Notes: generated from the letters alone by a model not told the origin. 64,000 nucleotides of DNA from Dyadobacter luteus (GCF_003383615.1 NZ_QNUL01000021.1:1-64000), one strand, 5' to 3'; positions 50,985 through 61,453 are shown, numbered from the stretch's first letter. Numbers and translations: made by a program.

Positions 50985-52652
50985 CTATTTTTTTAACGCT
51001 TCTTCTACGGGATTTCCCACGTTTCCGCTGGGGGGTAAAATATGCAGCAAAGCAGAAATAGTGGGTGCTATGTCAGCAATAGTAGTGCGTCTGAGTGTTT
51101 CTCCCTTGTTCACTCCCCAGCCATACAGCAGGAAAGGAACATGTGTATCATAGTTGTATGGTGTTCCGTGATCGGTACCTGTTCCGTAGGACGAAGCAAA
51201 CCAGCCTGGCTGGACGATCACCTGAATATCTCCGCTGCGTTTGGCATTGATATTGTTTTTATAAAGTTCAAGCTGGTAAGTATTGAGCGGAGCATTATTA
51301 ATATCAGTCAGATTGATAACATCAGCTATGCCTTGCACGGATAGTAGGGTAGTGCGGATAACCTCATGTACATCTTTTACTGATATTTTCTTTTCTTTCA
51401 GCAATGCATTGTTGAGGTAAAGCTGGTAATTTTCAAAGCCTTGTATATACTCACCTTCTCCGAATGCCTCATTGAGTGACTTTACAATCGTTCTTGTCAG
51501 CGTAGTAGGATTCATCAGTCCGGCTGGTAACTTATGCTCCTGCCAGAAAGCCGGAACGTCCATGGCACCATGATCAGCCGTAAGGAAAACAGTGTAGTTG
51601 CCTTTGCCGGTCCAGGTATCCAGGAAGTTGAAAAGGTCGGCGAATTCCATATCAAGCTTCAGGTAATTATCTTCCTGCTCCACTGAATTCGGGCCAAATG
51701 CATGGCCAATACGATCAGGTGTAGAAAAGCTGACAGCAAGGAAATCGGTATCAGTTCCTTTTCCAAGATTCTCACCTTTGATGGCAGCAATGGCCATATC
51801 TTTTGTCATGGTATTTCCCCATGGAGAAGTAGTCACTACCCCAAACGCATCACCCGCCGTACCGATCAGCTCATGTGGGAATACAGGTTTTTTAGCTCCG
51901 GACAAGGTTCCTTCCCACGGAACATCGTCAGGAGAGCTTTGGGTATATTGCTCGATTGGAAGCAGCGTATTCCAGCCGCGTCTCATATATTCAGTTGGCA
52001 TTTTTTTGCCATTATAATCTTTTACCCATTGTGGTAAATCCTGCGCGTAATAAGTACTGGTTACGAAGTTTCCGGTTTTTGAATCAAACCAATAAGCACC
52101 ATTTGCTGCATGTCCTGCCGGAAGAATAGAAGCGCGGTCTTTTATCGCGACACCTATGGTTTTGGATCTGAAATTGGTAGCGATACGAAGCTGATCCGTT
52201 ACTGTAGAAACGAGCAGATTCCGTGGCGACATTTTTCCAACTGTTACGTTGTTGCTGCCCACAGTGGCAACAGTTTTGTCGTCGGTACAGTAAACGTTAG
52301 CGGCTGTGCTTTTGTCGTACCAGTCGTTGCCAACAATACCGTTTATCGCAGGTAGTGCGCCTGTATACACCGCCGAATGTCCTGCGGCTGTAACTGTAAG
52401 CGCATAGTGATAATGATTATTCCGGCAATTGAAGCCGTCGTTCATCAATCTTTTCAGCCCGCCTTCTTTGTATTTATCGTAATAACGGTACAAATAATCG
52501 TAGCGCATCTGGTCTACTACAATACCCACGACAAGTTTTGGGCGGGCAAGTTTACCAGTTTGTTTTTTCTCCTGAGTCTGGCCTGTTGCAGTAGTGGAGA
52601 TGATGGACCAGACGAAGGTGAGATGAAGTAGTAACCGTAATATCTGTTTCAT
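50985..52652 (-). CDS. PafA-like alkaline phosphatase family protein (copy 2)
   Basis: The 555-residue protein is an exported paralog of the following gene, alignable end to end with most residues shared. All PafA-type sites are kept: D48 (IVVDQMRYDYLYRYYD), nucleophile T89 (LTVTAAGHSAVYTG), N110 (GIVGNDW), the Lys-Arg pair in AIKDRASILPAGH, FSTPDRIGHAFGP and LTADHGAMDVP. The signal is longer (LLLHLTFVWSIISTTATGQ). Both copies therefore look active, and differences should lie in substrate range or regulation. This copy comes first in transcription. No PhoB-type box was searched for successfully in its upstream region. Confidence 0.9.
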   Translation of the reverse strand: MKQILRLLLHLTFVWSIISTTATGQTQEKKQTGKLARPKLVVGIVVDQMRYDYLYRYYDKYKEGGLKRLMNDGFNCRNNHYHYALTVTAAGHSAVYTGALPAINGIVGNDWYDKSTAANVYCTDDKTVATVGSNNVTVGKMSPRNLLVSTVTDQLRIATNFRSKTIGVAIKDRASILPAGHAANGAYWFDSKTGNFVTSTYYAQDLPQWVKDYNGKKMPTEYMRRGWNTLLPIEQYTQSSPDDVPWEGTLSGAKKPVFPHELIGTAGDAFGVVTTSPWGNTMTKDMAIAAIKGENLGKGTDTDFLAVSFSTPDRIGHAFGPNSVEQEDNYLKLDMEFADLFNFLDTWTGKGNYTVFLTADHGAMDVPAFWQEHKLPAGLMNPTTLTRTIVKSLNEAFGEGEYIQGFENYQLYLNNALLKEKKISVKDVHEVIRTTLLSVQGIADVINLTDINNAPLNTYQLELYKNNINAKRSGDIQVIVQPGWFASSYGTGTDHGTPYNYDTHVPFLLYGWGVNKGETLRRTTIADIAPTISALLHILPPSGNVGNPVEEALKK

Positions 52653-52782
52653 ATTTCGTGGAAAAATAAAAAGATAAATATAAGGGACGCCCCTCAGTGA
52701 ATGCCCATCAATGTTTTATTTAATTTTATTTTAATAAATACTTTATATCAATTACGGTAGTAAGCTCAATTCATACTACTGT

Positions 52783-52822
52783 TAAAAAAAGAAACCGGAT
52801 CGCTTTCCAGCAACCCGGTTTC
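52783..52822 (-). terminator. Terminator of the M16 peptidase gene
   Basis: On the minus strand GAAACCGG and CCGGTTTC form a stem over a 16-base loop, followed by TTTTTTT (52790-52784). It sits 19 bases past the M16 stop codon. Confidence 0.75.
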
Positions 52823-52840
52823 CTGTTCAGTTTATTTGAC

Positions 52841-55651
52841 TTATTTTTTCTCTGAACCACCTACGGCAGCCGGTGCTTTTTCTACCGGAGCACCTGATTT
52901 ACTTTTTGCGAAATCTCCTGCTTTGATAATCACCAGTTTCGAATAATCAATATGCTTTTGCATGGCAGCTTTGATTTTTTCCGGTGTTAATGCTTCAAGA
53001 TTTTTCTCGAAATCAGCATCCCATTGCATGGTTCTGTTCAGGTATAAGTTGTTGGTCAAAGTATTGGTAAGACCAGCATCCTGCGCGCGTCCAACTTGTC
53101 GGGACTGCAGATAACCTGACTTTGCAGAAGCAATTTCTTCAGCAGTAAAGCCGTCTTTCAACACTTTTTCGATTTCATCTTTAAATGCGGCTTCCAATTT
53201 CTCTGCATTCTGAGGAGCGTAAATAGCATAAGACATAAATGTTCCGTTTTTGTCCAGCGAACTCGCAGAGAATTGCGAACCTACACCATAGCTTAATCCT
53301 TCTTTCTGACGGATACGGGTGGCCAGACGTGAATTAAGAAATCCGCCTCCAAGCATGTAATTGCCAAGAATCAGTGCCGGATAATCAGGATCGGTATCCT
53401 GAAGAGGCATGCCCATACCGGCCACGAACATGGCGTTGGCCTTGTCTGGTGTTTCGATCGCTTTGTTTTCAGCCTTTACCACCTGATATGGCGAAGCGAT
53501 ACGTGTGAATGCTTTTGCACTCTTCCATGTGCCAAACTCAGCATTAAGTACTTTTTGTACTTCAGCCTGATCGAAATCCCCTACAACGGTTGCTGATGCA
53601 TTATTCGCGCCGTAGAAATCTTTGTGGAATTGCTTAAGCTGATCAATTGTCGTTGCCTTTACATTAGCCACATCTTCATCGAATGTACCTACGTAGCGTA
53701 CGTCACTTTTTGGATAAGGAGAAGTAATACGACGATATTGATTGAATGCAATTGCCTGGGGTTCGCTGCGTTGCGATTCTATACCAGCCAGCTCTTCCTG
53801 TTTTAATTTCTCAAACTCATTCTCATCAAAAGCAGGTGTTTTTAGTGCTTCTGCAACCAGTTTGATCACAGCAGGCATGTTTTCTCTGGTCGTTTCGATA
53901 TTGGCACCAGCCTGGTTCCCGGCTCCGAAGAAGCTCACTTTCGCTTTTAGTCTGTCAAACTCGTCTTTGAGTTGCTGACGGGTTTTGGTCTTGGTACCCT
54001 TGTCAAGCATTGAGCCCGTCAGATCAGAAATTGTAGCCTTGTTCGCCAGACTTTTCTCATCGCCATAGCGCAAAGTAATTTTTGCAGAAACCACATTGCC
54101 ACGTGTCTTTTTGGTCAAAAGAGCAGTTTCGATTGTATTGGGTTTCTCTGTACGTACGGTTCTTTTTTCAATATTAGCAGGGGATGCATCAAAAGCCTCT
54201 CCTTCGGCAATCACTGCCTCACCTTTGTAACCCTTAACAAGATCCGCAACATTAGGAGCTGACGGAATTTCAGCTCTCACGGGGTTTGCTTCCGGTATGA
54301 AAGTACCGGTAGTTCTGTTGGAAGGTCTGAAGTAATGTTGCCCTACCCGGAAAACATCGTCTGCAGTTACTTTACGAACATTGTCTCTGAACAAGAATGC
54401 AAGTCTCCAATCGCCAGTCGCAATTGATTCGCTGATACTGAGTCCGACACTTTCAGAATTACGGAACTCAACATCCCAGTTTTTTAAAATGGTAGTTTTG
54501 GCGCGTTCCACATCTTCAACAGACGGCTTTTTAATGGCTGCCGAATCCAATGTTGCAAGGAATGCTTGTTTTGCCTCATCAAGAGATTTTTCCTTCAATA
54601 TCTCCGCTCCGAACAAGACAATGCCGGGATCAAATAACTGAAAACTGAAGCCAAATTGCGAAGATGCTTTTTTCGTATCAACCAGATTTTTGTAAAGCTT
54701 TCCATTAGGCTCTGAGGTCAAGACTTCTGTCAGAACCTCCATCGCAGGATAGTCTGCATGTGAACCTGGCATAATGTGATAAGCCGCCATCAGCATCTGC
54801 GTATCGCCGGTTCTTTTCAAGTCTACAAAGCGTTCGCCATCCTGTGTAGGCTCGATTGTGTAGGACTTTGGAAGAATGCGTTCCGGCTTAGCAATTTTAC
54901 CAAAATACTCATTGACAAGTGCAATGGTTTTTGCTTCGTCAATCTTACCTGCTACAGTCAGTACTGCGTTATCGGGCTGGTAATATTTTTTGTAGAAGCC
55001 CTGAAGATTTTCTATAGGTACTCTTTCTATATCTGATCTGTTACCAATCGTAGATTTTCCGTAATTGTGCCAAAGGAATGCTCCAGAAAGTACACGCTCC
55101 ATCAATACTCTGAAAGGATTATTTTCTCCGGACTCAAACTCATTGCGTACAACACTGAATTCGCTGTCAAGGTCTTTTTTTGCAATGAAAGAGTTGATCA
55201 TTCTGTCGGATTCAAGATCAAGTGCCCATTTCAGGTTTTCTTCATTGGCTGCAAAAGTTTCGTAGTAATTGGTGCGGTCGTACCAGGTTGTACCGTTTGG
55301 TCTTGCTCCGTGAGCGGTAAGTTCCTGAGGAATATTCGGATGCTTCGGCGTTCCTTTAAATACCATGTGCTCCAGCAAGTGAGCCATCCCTGTTTCACCC
55401 AGGCCTTCGTGGCGTGAACCTACCAGATACGTAATGTTTACGGTAATGGTAGGTTTGGAAGGGTCGGGGAACATGAGCACCTTCAGCCCGTTTTCAAGAT
55501 TGTATTCTGTGATTCCCTCAACAGAAGTGATTTTTTTTACACCTTTCGGTAAATCCTGAGCAGTAAGAGGGCCGGCCAGAATCGCTGTGATGAAGAAACC
55601 CGCTACCACTTTGAAGGAGCCGGATTTTATCCTTTTAGAGATAATTGTCAT
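52841..55651 (-). CDS. M16-family (pitrilysin/insulinase) zinc peptidase
   Basis: The 936-residue exported protein is a fused M16 peptidase with two full halves. Signal: VVAGFFITAILAGPLTAQ. The first half has the inverted zinc motif H91-x-x-E94-H95 (MAHLLEHMVFKG), with a further Glu in LKWALDLESDRM; the second half (about 500-930) lacks HxxEH and has the substrate-closing Arg/Tyr features in RIRQKEGLSYGVGSQ. Such periplasmic M16B proteins degrade short peptides; some Bacteroidota copies are linked to outer-membrane biogenesis. The C-terminus is Lys/Ala-rich (KSGAPVEKAPAAVGGSEKK). It is a single gene ended by its own terminator. Confidence 0.94.
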   Translation of the reverse strand: MTIISKRIKSGSFKVVAGFFITAILAGPLTAQDLPKGVKKITSVEGITEYNLENGLKVLMFPDPSKPTITVNITYLVGSRHEGLGETGMAHLLEHMVFKGTPKHPNIPQELTAHGARPNGTTWYDRTNYYETFAANEENLKWALDLESDRMINSFIAKKDLDSEFSVVRNEFESGENNPFRVLMERVLSGAFLWHNYGKSTIGNRSDIERVPIENLQGFYKKYYQPDNAVLTVAGKIDEAKTIALVNEYFGKIAKPERILPKSYTIEPTQDGERFVDLKRTGDTQMLMAAYHIMPGSHADYPAMEVLTEVLTSEPNGKLYKNLVDTKKASSQFGFSFQLFDPGIVLFGAEILKEKSLDEAKQAFLATLDSAAIKKPSVEDVERAKTTILKNWDVEFRNSESVGLSISESIATGDWRLAFLFRDNVRKVTADDVFRVGQHYFRPSNRTTGTFIPEANPVRAEIPSAPNVADLVKGYKGEAVIAEGEAFDASPANIEKRTVRTEKPNTIETALLTKKTRGNVVSAKITLRYGDEKSLANKATISDLTGSMLDKGTKTKTRQQLKDEFDRLKAKVSFFGAGNQAGANIETTRENMPAVIKLVAEALKTPAFDENEFEKLKQEELAGIESQRSEPQAIAFNQYRRITSPYPKSDVRYVGTFDEDVANVKATTIDQLKQFHKDFYGANNASATVVGDFDQAEVQKVLNAEFGTWKSAKAFTRIASPYQVVKAENKAIETPDKANAMFVAGMGMPLQDTDPDYPALILGNYMLGGGFLNSRLATRIRQKEGLSYGVGSQFSASSLDKNGTFMSYAIYAPQNAEKLEAAFKDEIEKVLKDGFTAEEIASAKSGYLQSRQVGRAQDAGLTNTLTNNLYLNRTMQWDADFEKNLEALTPEKIKAAMQKHIDYSKLVIIKAGDFAKSKSGAPVEKAPAAVGGSEKK

Positions 55652-55842
55652 TCCAAATAGATTTTGTTTAGATTATTGGACACAGGGTATGAAAATAAAA
55701 TAGCTCCGGTGAGAAAGCAACCAGTTCATGATAAACGGTAAAGAAAGATATTTAAACAGAAATTAGCCAGTACTTTACGGTTATTTAGGAAAGCGTGCAA
55801 CAGCAGCTGTCAATTTGATGGTATTGTGGAATAGAACGGTGT

Positions 55843-55850
55843 TATCTTTG
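55843..55850 (+). promoter_or_regulatory. Possible -7 box before the small lipoprotein gene
   Basis: TATCTTTG matches TAnnTTTG exactly; the nearest TTG upstream (55824-55826) is only 16 bases away, so the other half is uncertain. The start would fall near 55857, some 60 bases before the ATG. Confidence 0.38.
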
Positions 55851-55917
55851 CATTTAAATACATACAGAGATTCGGAAACACGGTTCTGTTGTTTAAATTA
55901 TTATTACAAAATAATCC

Positions 55918-56310
55918 ATGATCAGAAATACCAAAACTGCCGGCTGCATACTTATTCTTATCGTAGGTATCCTGGCAGGATGTGCAAGCGGAATACCTAT
56001 TTCCACGTCCCAAAAGTATCCTATTGAGGTGTTATACGAAGGGCAAATGCTGGAACGGCCCTATTCTGAAATAGGTTTTATTGAAATCACTGATGAAGAT
56101 ACGCTTACACCGCAGCAAACCCGTGATAATCGTATGATGCAACGAGGTAATGATGCCAAAACAAAGGAACTGCTGAAAGCAAAGCTTGTTTTGAAAGCAC
56201 AGAAGATTGGTGCTGATGCGATCATTAACGTGAAGTACAAGTATTATACTTCTGCAAAAAAAGAAGGATATATGCTGAATGGGATAGCTGTCCGATACAG
56301 AGGAGATTAA
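55918..56310 (+). CDS. Small lipoprotein, YbjQ/DUF4156-like fold
   Basis: The 130-residue protein has a lipoprotein signal, KTAGCILILIVGILAGC, with Cys at position 22. The mature part YEGQMLERPYSEIGFIEITD and the end KAQKIGADAIINVKYKYYTS followed by GIAVRY resemble small beta-alpha-beta proteins such as YbjQ/DUF4156 in which a GADAI(I/V)N(V/L) motif is repeated. Function is unknown; an outer-membrane-anchored stress or housekeeping protein is likely. It is divergent from the M16 gene, with about 265 bases between the starts, and is 45 bases before the thioesterase gene. Confidence 0.72.
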   Translation: MIRNTKTAGCILILIVGILAGCASGIPISTSQKYPIEVLYEGQMLERPYSEIGFIEITDEDTLTPQQTRDNRMMQRGNDAKTKELLKAKLVLKAQKIGADAIINVKYKYYTSAKKEGYMLNGIAVRYRGD

Positions 56311-56355
56311 TTTTCCAGAGGCAGAATATTAGACTACCAAATAACACTTTATCCA

Positions 56356-56883
56356 ATGCTATTTACCGCAGATTTAAATAATATGCCCGTTGAGGCTGAA
56401 TCGAGGGTGATCATCCGGTTTCAGGATTGTGATCCGCTGATGCACCTGAACAATTCTAAATATTTCGATTATTTCTTCAACGCACGGGAAGACCAGGTTT
56501 CCAAGTTATATGGCTTTAGTTTCGAAGCTATGTTTCGGGAACTGCGTACAAGTTGGGTGGTCTATCAGCATCAGATTGCCTATGTGCGCCCTGCCCAAAT
56601 CAGCGAGTGGGTTCGCATTACTTCCCGGGTTATTCATTATGATGAAGATACCATGGTGACGGAGTACTTTATGACGAACGATCGCAGAACTGAGCTTAAG
56701 ACGGTACTCTGGACTACTTCCAAGCATGTCAGTGTGATCAATGGAAAGAGAACGCCGCATCCGCAGGAAGTAATGGATTATCTGAAAGCTACCTGCGTGC
56801 CCGATATTGATTTTTCCAGGCTGGACTTTAATGCGCGGATTCATGCAATTAAAGAGGAGCTGGCACTTGCTGCTAAGGGGTAG
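56356..56883 (+). CDS. Hot-dog-fold acyl-CoA thioesterase
   Basis: The 175-residue protein is a 4HBT-family (4-hydroxybenzoyl-CoA thioesterase-like) hot-dog enzyme that hydrolyses acyl-CoA. The catalytic Asp region is VIIRFQDCDPLMHLNNSKYF with the helix HLNNSKYFDYFFNAREDQV, followed by strands SWVVYQHQIAYVRPAQISE and DEDTMVTEYFMTNDRRTELK. The substrate cannot be told. It is 45 bases after the small lipoprotein gene and overlaps the convergent TamB-like gene by 11 bases at the 3' ends. Confidence 0.88.
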   Translation: MLFTADLNNMPVEAESRVIIRFQDCDPLMHLNNSKYFDYFFNAREDQVSKLYGFSFEAMFRELRTSWVVYQHQIAYVRPAQISEWVRITSRVIHYDEDTMVTEYFMTNDRRTELKTVLWTTSKHVSVINGKRTPHPQEVMDYLKATCVPDIDFSRLDFNARIHAIKEELALAAKG

Positions 56884-59800
56884 GCTCCTTTTTCGATAAA
56901 AACTTCTTGTCCAAAGAATCCCTTACTGTTGAGTCCATCGGCACGTAAGGGATTTTTATTTCCGGCTTGGCTATAGGTACAAACCTGTTGAAGCTATGCG
57001 TAAACTGCATACTGAATCCACCCGTTGTTACGACGTTATTGAGTGAAAACGGGTTTTGAATATTACGGTTGTATGCCTTTACACGAACTGATCCTTTAGG
57101 ATTCAGCCAGTATTCCAGTGTCCATTCTCCCAATAAACTTGCCGCATCGTATTGTACAGCCGTACCATTTGTACCTGAGCTGATACGTCCGTCGCGGGTA
57201 ACCCTGAAGCGGTCATTCAGGAACCGGTAAGAGAATCGTAGCTGTAGATTATTAAGCGCGTTCTGATCCAGCGAAAGTCCTGATACACCCACCTCCAGAT
57301 TTTCATTAATTCCCGATGCCCAACGGCTGATCTGATTGGAAACGAGCTCGCTGATACTATTCCCGATAATGCTTGTATTGGCAGCCGCAGCGCTACTTTC
57401 CGGTTGAAGCTGGTTGATTACCAGTAAACTACTTACCTGTCTGCTCAATTCCTGTTCATCCGAGCGAAGTTTATTTTCAAAAGCCTCTAATTGCCCTCTC
57501 ACATTATTCAGTGATGGATTTTCAAGCACTTTCAGGTCGTAACGGATTTGAGGAGACATGAGCCGGTCAGACAAACCAATCGTAACTTCCACAGGATATC
57601 GCCGGTTGAGATTCTCAAATTGTTTGGTATCGCCTGAGGTATTTGGAAGTACACCTAACAAGGAAACCAGCTGGGTATAGGCAGCTTTCACATCCAGCAT
57701 AGCGCCGTAGGGGTCACCGGACCATACAATACGGCTGCCAGGTTTTATATTGAATTTCTTGTTAATGACATTCTGCAAAGTGAAATTATAATCACCCTTG
57801 TCTATCTCATAGGTGCCCGTCATGGTAAAGTCTCCCTGCGTATCGATATTCAGGTTGAGCCTTCCATTCCCATTTGCTCTAATGATATCTCCCGTTTGTC
57901 TGTCGAAGATAATTTCGCAGGAAGCATCCGGTGTGAGGTTAAAATTGAAGTCCATTTTAATACCCCCTGATACTTCTTTTCGGGCCAGTTCCACAGATGC
58001 AGATGTACTGTCCTTCTTCGGCTGCTGACTTACAAACTGAATATAATCCTGAGTAGCTACTTCTGTGGCACCATCAAGAGGGATGAAGATTTTAGTACCC
58101 TTATTACTGGTTACATTCGCTTCGATATTCATATTGTCGATACTTCCATACACGGCTACAGGTCCAGTAACATACGCAGTTCCATAAAAAGTATCGTTGT
58201 CTTTTGCAGCCGTATTCAGGATTTTGAAATTACGTAAGTCAGCATTGAATCCGAGTGTAAAATATTTGAAACCCTCGTGGAATACCCCGCCGCGCAGCGT
58301 TGCTGTATTGCCGTCCTGATCGGTCAGTACGATATTATTGCCACTGATTTCATTTTCGCTAAAGTTGATCTTATCGTTAAAAGTGAATACGGACTGCAGG
58401 TAATCAAACTTCATCCTGCCTTTGTCAACAGCCAATGAACCTTCCAGGATCGGGGCTGCGACAGTCCCTCTGATATTCAATGTACCCTGTGCTTTACCAC
58501 TTACATCAGAGATCAATCCTTCAGCAAACGGTTCAATTGCTTTGAAATCCACATTGTTGCAAACGGCTTTAAGATCGAGCGTGTTGGCAGACCTTTTTGG
58601 CCGGTAGGAGCCGATTAATGAAAACACCTTTCTGGTATTTTTAGTCAGTTCTGCATCTACTTCCAGTTGGCTTTTTTCTGTGTCCCAGTCGCCGGTTCCT
58701 GCAAAGTTTCCGAATTCATAATTTGCATAGCCAAGACTTTCAATGTTGAAACTGGCATCAAGCGCAATGTTATTGTAAGCATCTTTGATACGGGCAGAGC
58801 CGTCCATGATACCTGCAATCTTTGTATTTAAAACAGTATTGAGTGTTCCCAAACGAAAGTTCTTGATGTCGAGCGTCAGACTTTTAGAAGGGTCTGATGA
58901 CACGGTTCCACTGGCAAAAAGACGCTGTTTACCACTGACAAGCCCTACGTTGGAGAATTGGACTTCTGATCCGATAATCGAAATGAGACTTTCTGAAGGG
59001 ACATTCCACTCTTCATCCAGCAGATTGAGTCTGGATTTTTTGAAGCTGATATCCAAACCTGCGGGTACAAACCTGATTTCTCCACCCAGATTAGCCCTGT
59101 TAGTACTGGAGATTTGGCGGATGTCTCCGTTAAAATCAATATGGTCTTCATCCCAGCTTCCTTCAATTTCCAGCTTTTCAGTTGGTACCAGGGCACTTAT
59201 TTTCTGATTAGCCGAAGTTACAAGCGCCGAAGCAAGCACCTCCGGGCTGTTCACGAATTTGGAAGTGGTTACGTCGACCATGGAAGTTACAAACTGGTTA
59301 CTTCCATATTTGAGCGTATCTGCAGTGGCTGTCAGTGTCAGAAATGACGTGTTATCCATTTTGAAAAAACCCTCAGCCCTTGCTCCCCGTGATACATAAA
59401 TGTCCGGATTGAGAAATGCCAGGAAGCGTGACAGGTTTCTTGTTTCTATGTCATAATCAATCTGGTACCTGTTTCTGATCTGCTGAACAGGTTTGCGGGT
59501 ATAATAAAGTTGTCTGTTGGCTTCATTATCAAAGAAGTACAGTTTGTATTCTTCAAGCACCTTACTCAGGTCTTTCCATGCAGTGGTAGGCAAAAAATCA
59601 CCTTGCAGACGTGCCATCAGAAACTCACTTTCCAGCAGTAGTGTACGTTCTTCACCTTTTTGAGAGGAGGAAAGAACCAGGGTATCCATAACGAGGTTAC
59701 GGTCATTTCTGGTGGTTACCAAATAGGTGTTGAGCAGTTTGGCGTCTCCCAGTAATTCGTCAATTGTATTACCGGCCAGTTTCACATCCAATTCGGTACG

Positions 59801-61453
59801 CAGCGTAATGGAGTCGCGTATAAATCCAAGTGCCTGTAAGTCGGCTTTTTCAATTATACCCTGAACGTCAAAGAAGTTTTTAGGTCTTGACAAATCAAAT
59901 TCACCGTCGAGGTTTACCACCAGGTTGGAATCCCGTGTACTGACATGTCCGTTGAAATACTGATTCTGAATATTCCCTTTCAGTTTGATGTTGCGATAAT
60001 CATAGTTTCTGAAACCTACCCGGCTCACTACCGCATCCATACTACCCGATGCAAATTGAAGCTTCAGACCTTTACCGAAAATTTTTCCGTCAAAATCAAG
60101 TTTCTGCCAATTGTCTTCGTCGTTGATTAACGTCCCTAACTTGAAGTCACTTGCTGTTACATCTCCTGAATAGGTAGTTGTTTTGGAATCTGCAATGTGA
60201 AAGACCAGGTCACCGGATAGTTTTCCTAATGCTGACGAGACGTCTGCATTGACGGCAAAATCTTCCAGCGTTCCTTTGAAAGTACCATCCAGCAAAGTCA
60301 ATCCGAATTTTTCAAGATCCTCATGTTTATCCCACTCAGGATAATATTGCACAATATCTTCCGGCATTACTTTGGAAATAGAAAGGCGGATATCCATGAT
60401 AATACCTTCTATTGTAGGCAGTCCTTTAAAACCAATTTCCCCCAGTAGTCTGCTGCTTTTTCCAAAATGAAGATCGGTGTCCGACAGCATGAAGTCGTCG
60501 ACTTTACCGTTGAAATTTCCTGATATGCGCCAGGTTTCATTCAGATTGTCGACATATTCAGAAAACAGACCCAGGTCTTTCGAGCTGACAGTGCTACCCA
60601 CCAGATGTCCTTTCATGTACACCTTATGATTGAAATCTCCCAGTTCACCTGAACGGTTGTAATGGAAAGAAATCTGATCCTTTAAATGAGAGTCGCCGAT
60701 GTGGGCGTCTAACTCATTCAGCTCCATTTTCTTTTGGCAAAAAAGAAAACGGGTATCCAGGTCTTTCACCGTAAGACCTGTCTGTTTATCGACCATTTTT
60801 AAATTTCTCCCCAGAAAGGAAATGGTGTCTCCCTGAACAAGAAAGTCCTTTAAATCTCCGTGAAGGTGATTCAGTTCAAAATGAGAATAGTCAAAGATAC
60901 GCGCACCCTTTCGTCTGGCTTGTCTCGGGTCATCATAGCGGAAAGTTCCGTCGGTGATCCGCGATCTGCCAATAGTGAAAGGAGTGTTGTCTTCCGGTGC
61001 GTCTGGCGGACGCCTCACTTTGGGGGCAGTGAGCTCGTTGATCCGTTCAATAAATCCGTCAATATTGAGGTAGCCCGATTCGGGAATCACACGCAGGTGT
61101 ACATCAGGCTGGTACACATTTACCTCATCAAGATGAATTTCTCTGGAAGCATTTTCAATAATATTGCTTACGTTAAGATTGACATCAATCCTGCCTACAT
61201 CAATCATGTTCAACTGACTGGTGTCTTTCACCGAAATACCTTCCAGCGATACAACATCGAACCATTTGATATTGACACGCTCAATGGAAATAGGGTAACC
61301 CAGAGCACCGGAGATTCGGTCGGTAACCCGTTGTACAGCAAATGTTTGTACCGACGGTAACTGCAAAGCAATAGTAGCAATCCCAAGTGCGAGAAACGCA
61401 AAAATCAGGATCACAACAAAGACATTGACAACTACTTTCAGGAATTTTAACAT
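56873..61453 (-). CDS. TamB-like translocation/assembly module protein (DUF490)
   Basis: The 1526-residue protein has one N-terminal membrane anchor (VVVNVFVVILIFAFLALGIA), an AsmA-like start (RISGALGYPISIERVNIKWF), and a very long beta-strand-rich body, ending in the DUF490 domain (about 1000-1480): GTLNIRGTVAAPILEGSLAV, GDYNFTLQNVINKKFNIKPG and IVWSGDPYGAMLDVKAAYTQ. It should span the periplasm as a grooved beta-taco and move phospholipids or help outer-membrane protein assembly, as for E. coli TamB and other AsmA-like proteins. No TamA/Omp85 gene is adjacent here. It is divergent from tsaD. Confidence 0.92.
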   Translation of the reverse strand: MLKFLKVVVNVFVVILIFAFLALGIATIALQLPSVQTFAVQRVTDRISGALGYPISIERVNIKWFDVVSLEGISVKDTSQLNMIDVGRIDVNLNVSNIIENASREIHLDEVNVYQPDVHLRVIPESGYLNIDGFIERINELTAPKVRRPPDAPEDNTPFTIGRSRITDGTFRYDDPRQARRKGARIFDYSHFELNHLHGDLKDFLVQGDTISFLGRNLKMVDKQTGLTVKDLDTRFLFCQKKMELNELDAHIGDSHLKDQISFHYNRSGELGDFNHKVYMKGHLVGSTVSSKDLGLFSEYVDNLNETWRISGNFNGKVDDFMLSDTDLHFGKSSRLLGEIGFKGLPTIEGIIMDIRLSISKVMPEDIVQYYPEWDKHEDLEKFGLTLLDGTFKGTLEDFAVNADVSSALGKLSGDLVFHIADSKTTTYSGDVTASDFKLGTLINDEDNWQKLDFDGKIFGKGLKLQFASGSMDAVVSRVGFRNYDYRNIKLKGNIQNQYFNGHVSTRDSNLVVNLDGEFDLSRPKNFFDVQGIIEKADLQALGFIRDSITLRTELDVKLAGNTIDELLGDAKLLNTYLVTTRNDRNLVMDTLVLSSSQKGEERTLLLESEFLMARLQGDFLPTTAWKDLSKVLEEYKLYFFDNEANRQLYYTRKPVQQIRNRYQIDYDIETRNLSRFLAFLNPDIYVSRGARAEGFFKMDNTSFLTLTATADTLKYGSNQFVTSMVDVTTSKFVNSPEVLASALVTSANQKISALVPTEKLEIEGSWDEDHIDFNGDIRQISSTNRANLGGEIRFVPAGLDISFKKSRLNLLDEEWNVPSESLISIIGSEVQFSNVGLVSGKQRLFASGTVSSDPSKSLTLDIKNFRLGTLNTVLNTKIAGIMDGSARIKDAYNNIALDASFNIESLGYANYEFGNFAGTGDWDTEKSQLEVDAELTKNTRKVFSLIGSYRPKRSANTLDLKAVCNNVDFKAIEPFAEGLISDVSGKAQGTLNIRGTVAAPILEGSLAVDKGRMKFDYLQSVFTFNDKINFSENEISGNNIVLTDQDGNTATLRGGVFHEGFKYFTLGFNADLRNFKILNTAAKDNDTFYGTAYVTGPVAVYGSIDNMNIEANVTSNKGTKIFIPLDGATEVATQDYIQFVSQQPKKDSTSASVELARKEVSGGIKMDFNFNLTPDASCEIIFDRQTGDIIRANGNGRLNLNIDTQGDFTMTGTYEIDKGDYNFTLQNVINKKFNIKPGSRIVWSGDPYGAMLDVKAAYTQLVSLLGVLPNTSGDTKQFENLNRRYPVEVTIGLSDRLMSPQIRYDLKVLENPSLNNVRGQLEAFENKLRSDEQELSRQVSSLLVINQLQPESSAAAANTSIIGNSISELVSNQISRWASGINENLEVGVSGLSLDQNALNNLQLRFSYRFLNDRFRVTRDGRISSGTNGTAVQYDAASLLGEWTLEYWLNPKGSVRVKAYNRNIQNPFSLNNVVTTGGFSMQFTHSFNRFVPIAKPEIKIPYVPMDSTVRDSLDKKFLSKKEPTP

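Noticed and set aside
60860..61360. 166-codon open frame opposite the TamB-like gene
   Set aside because: It is a shadow frame; the TamB-like reading has clear domains across the same bases.
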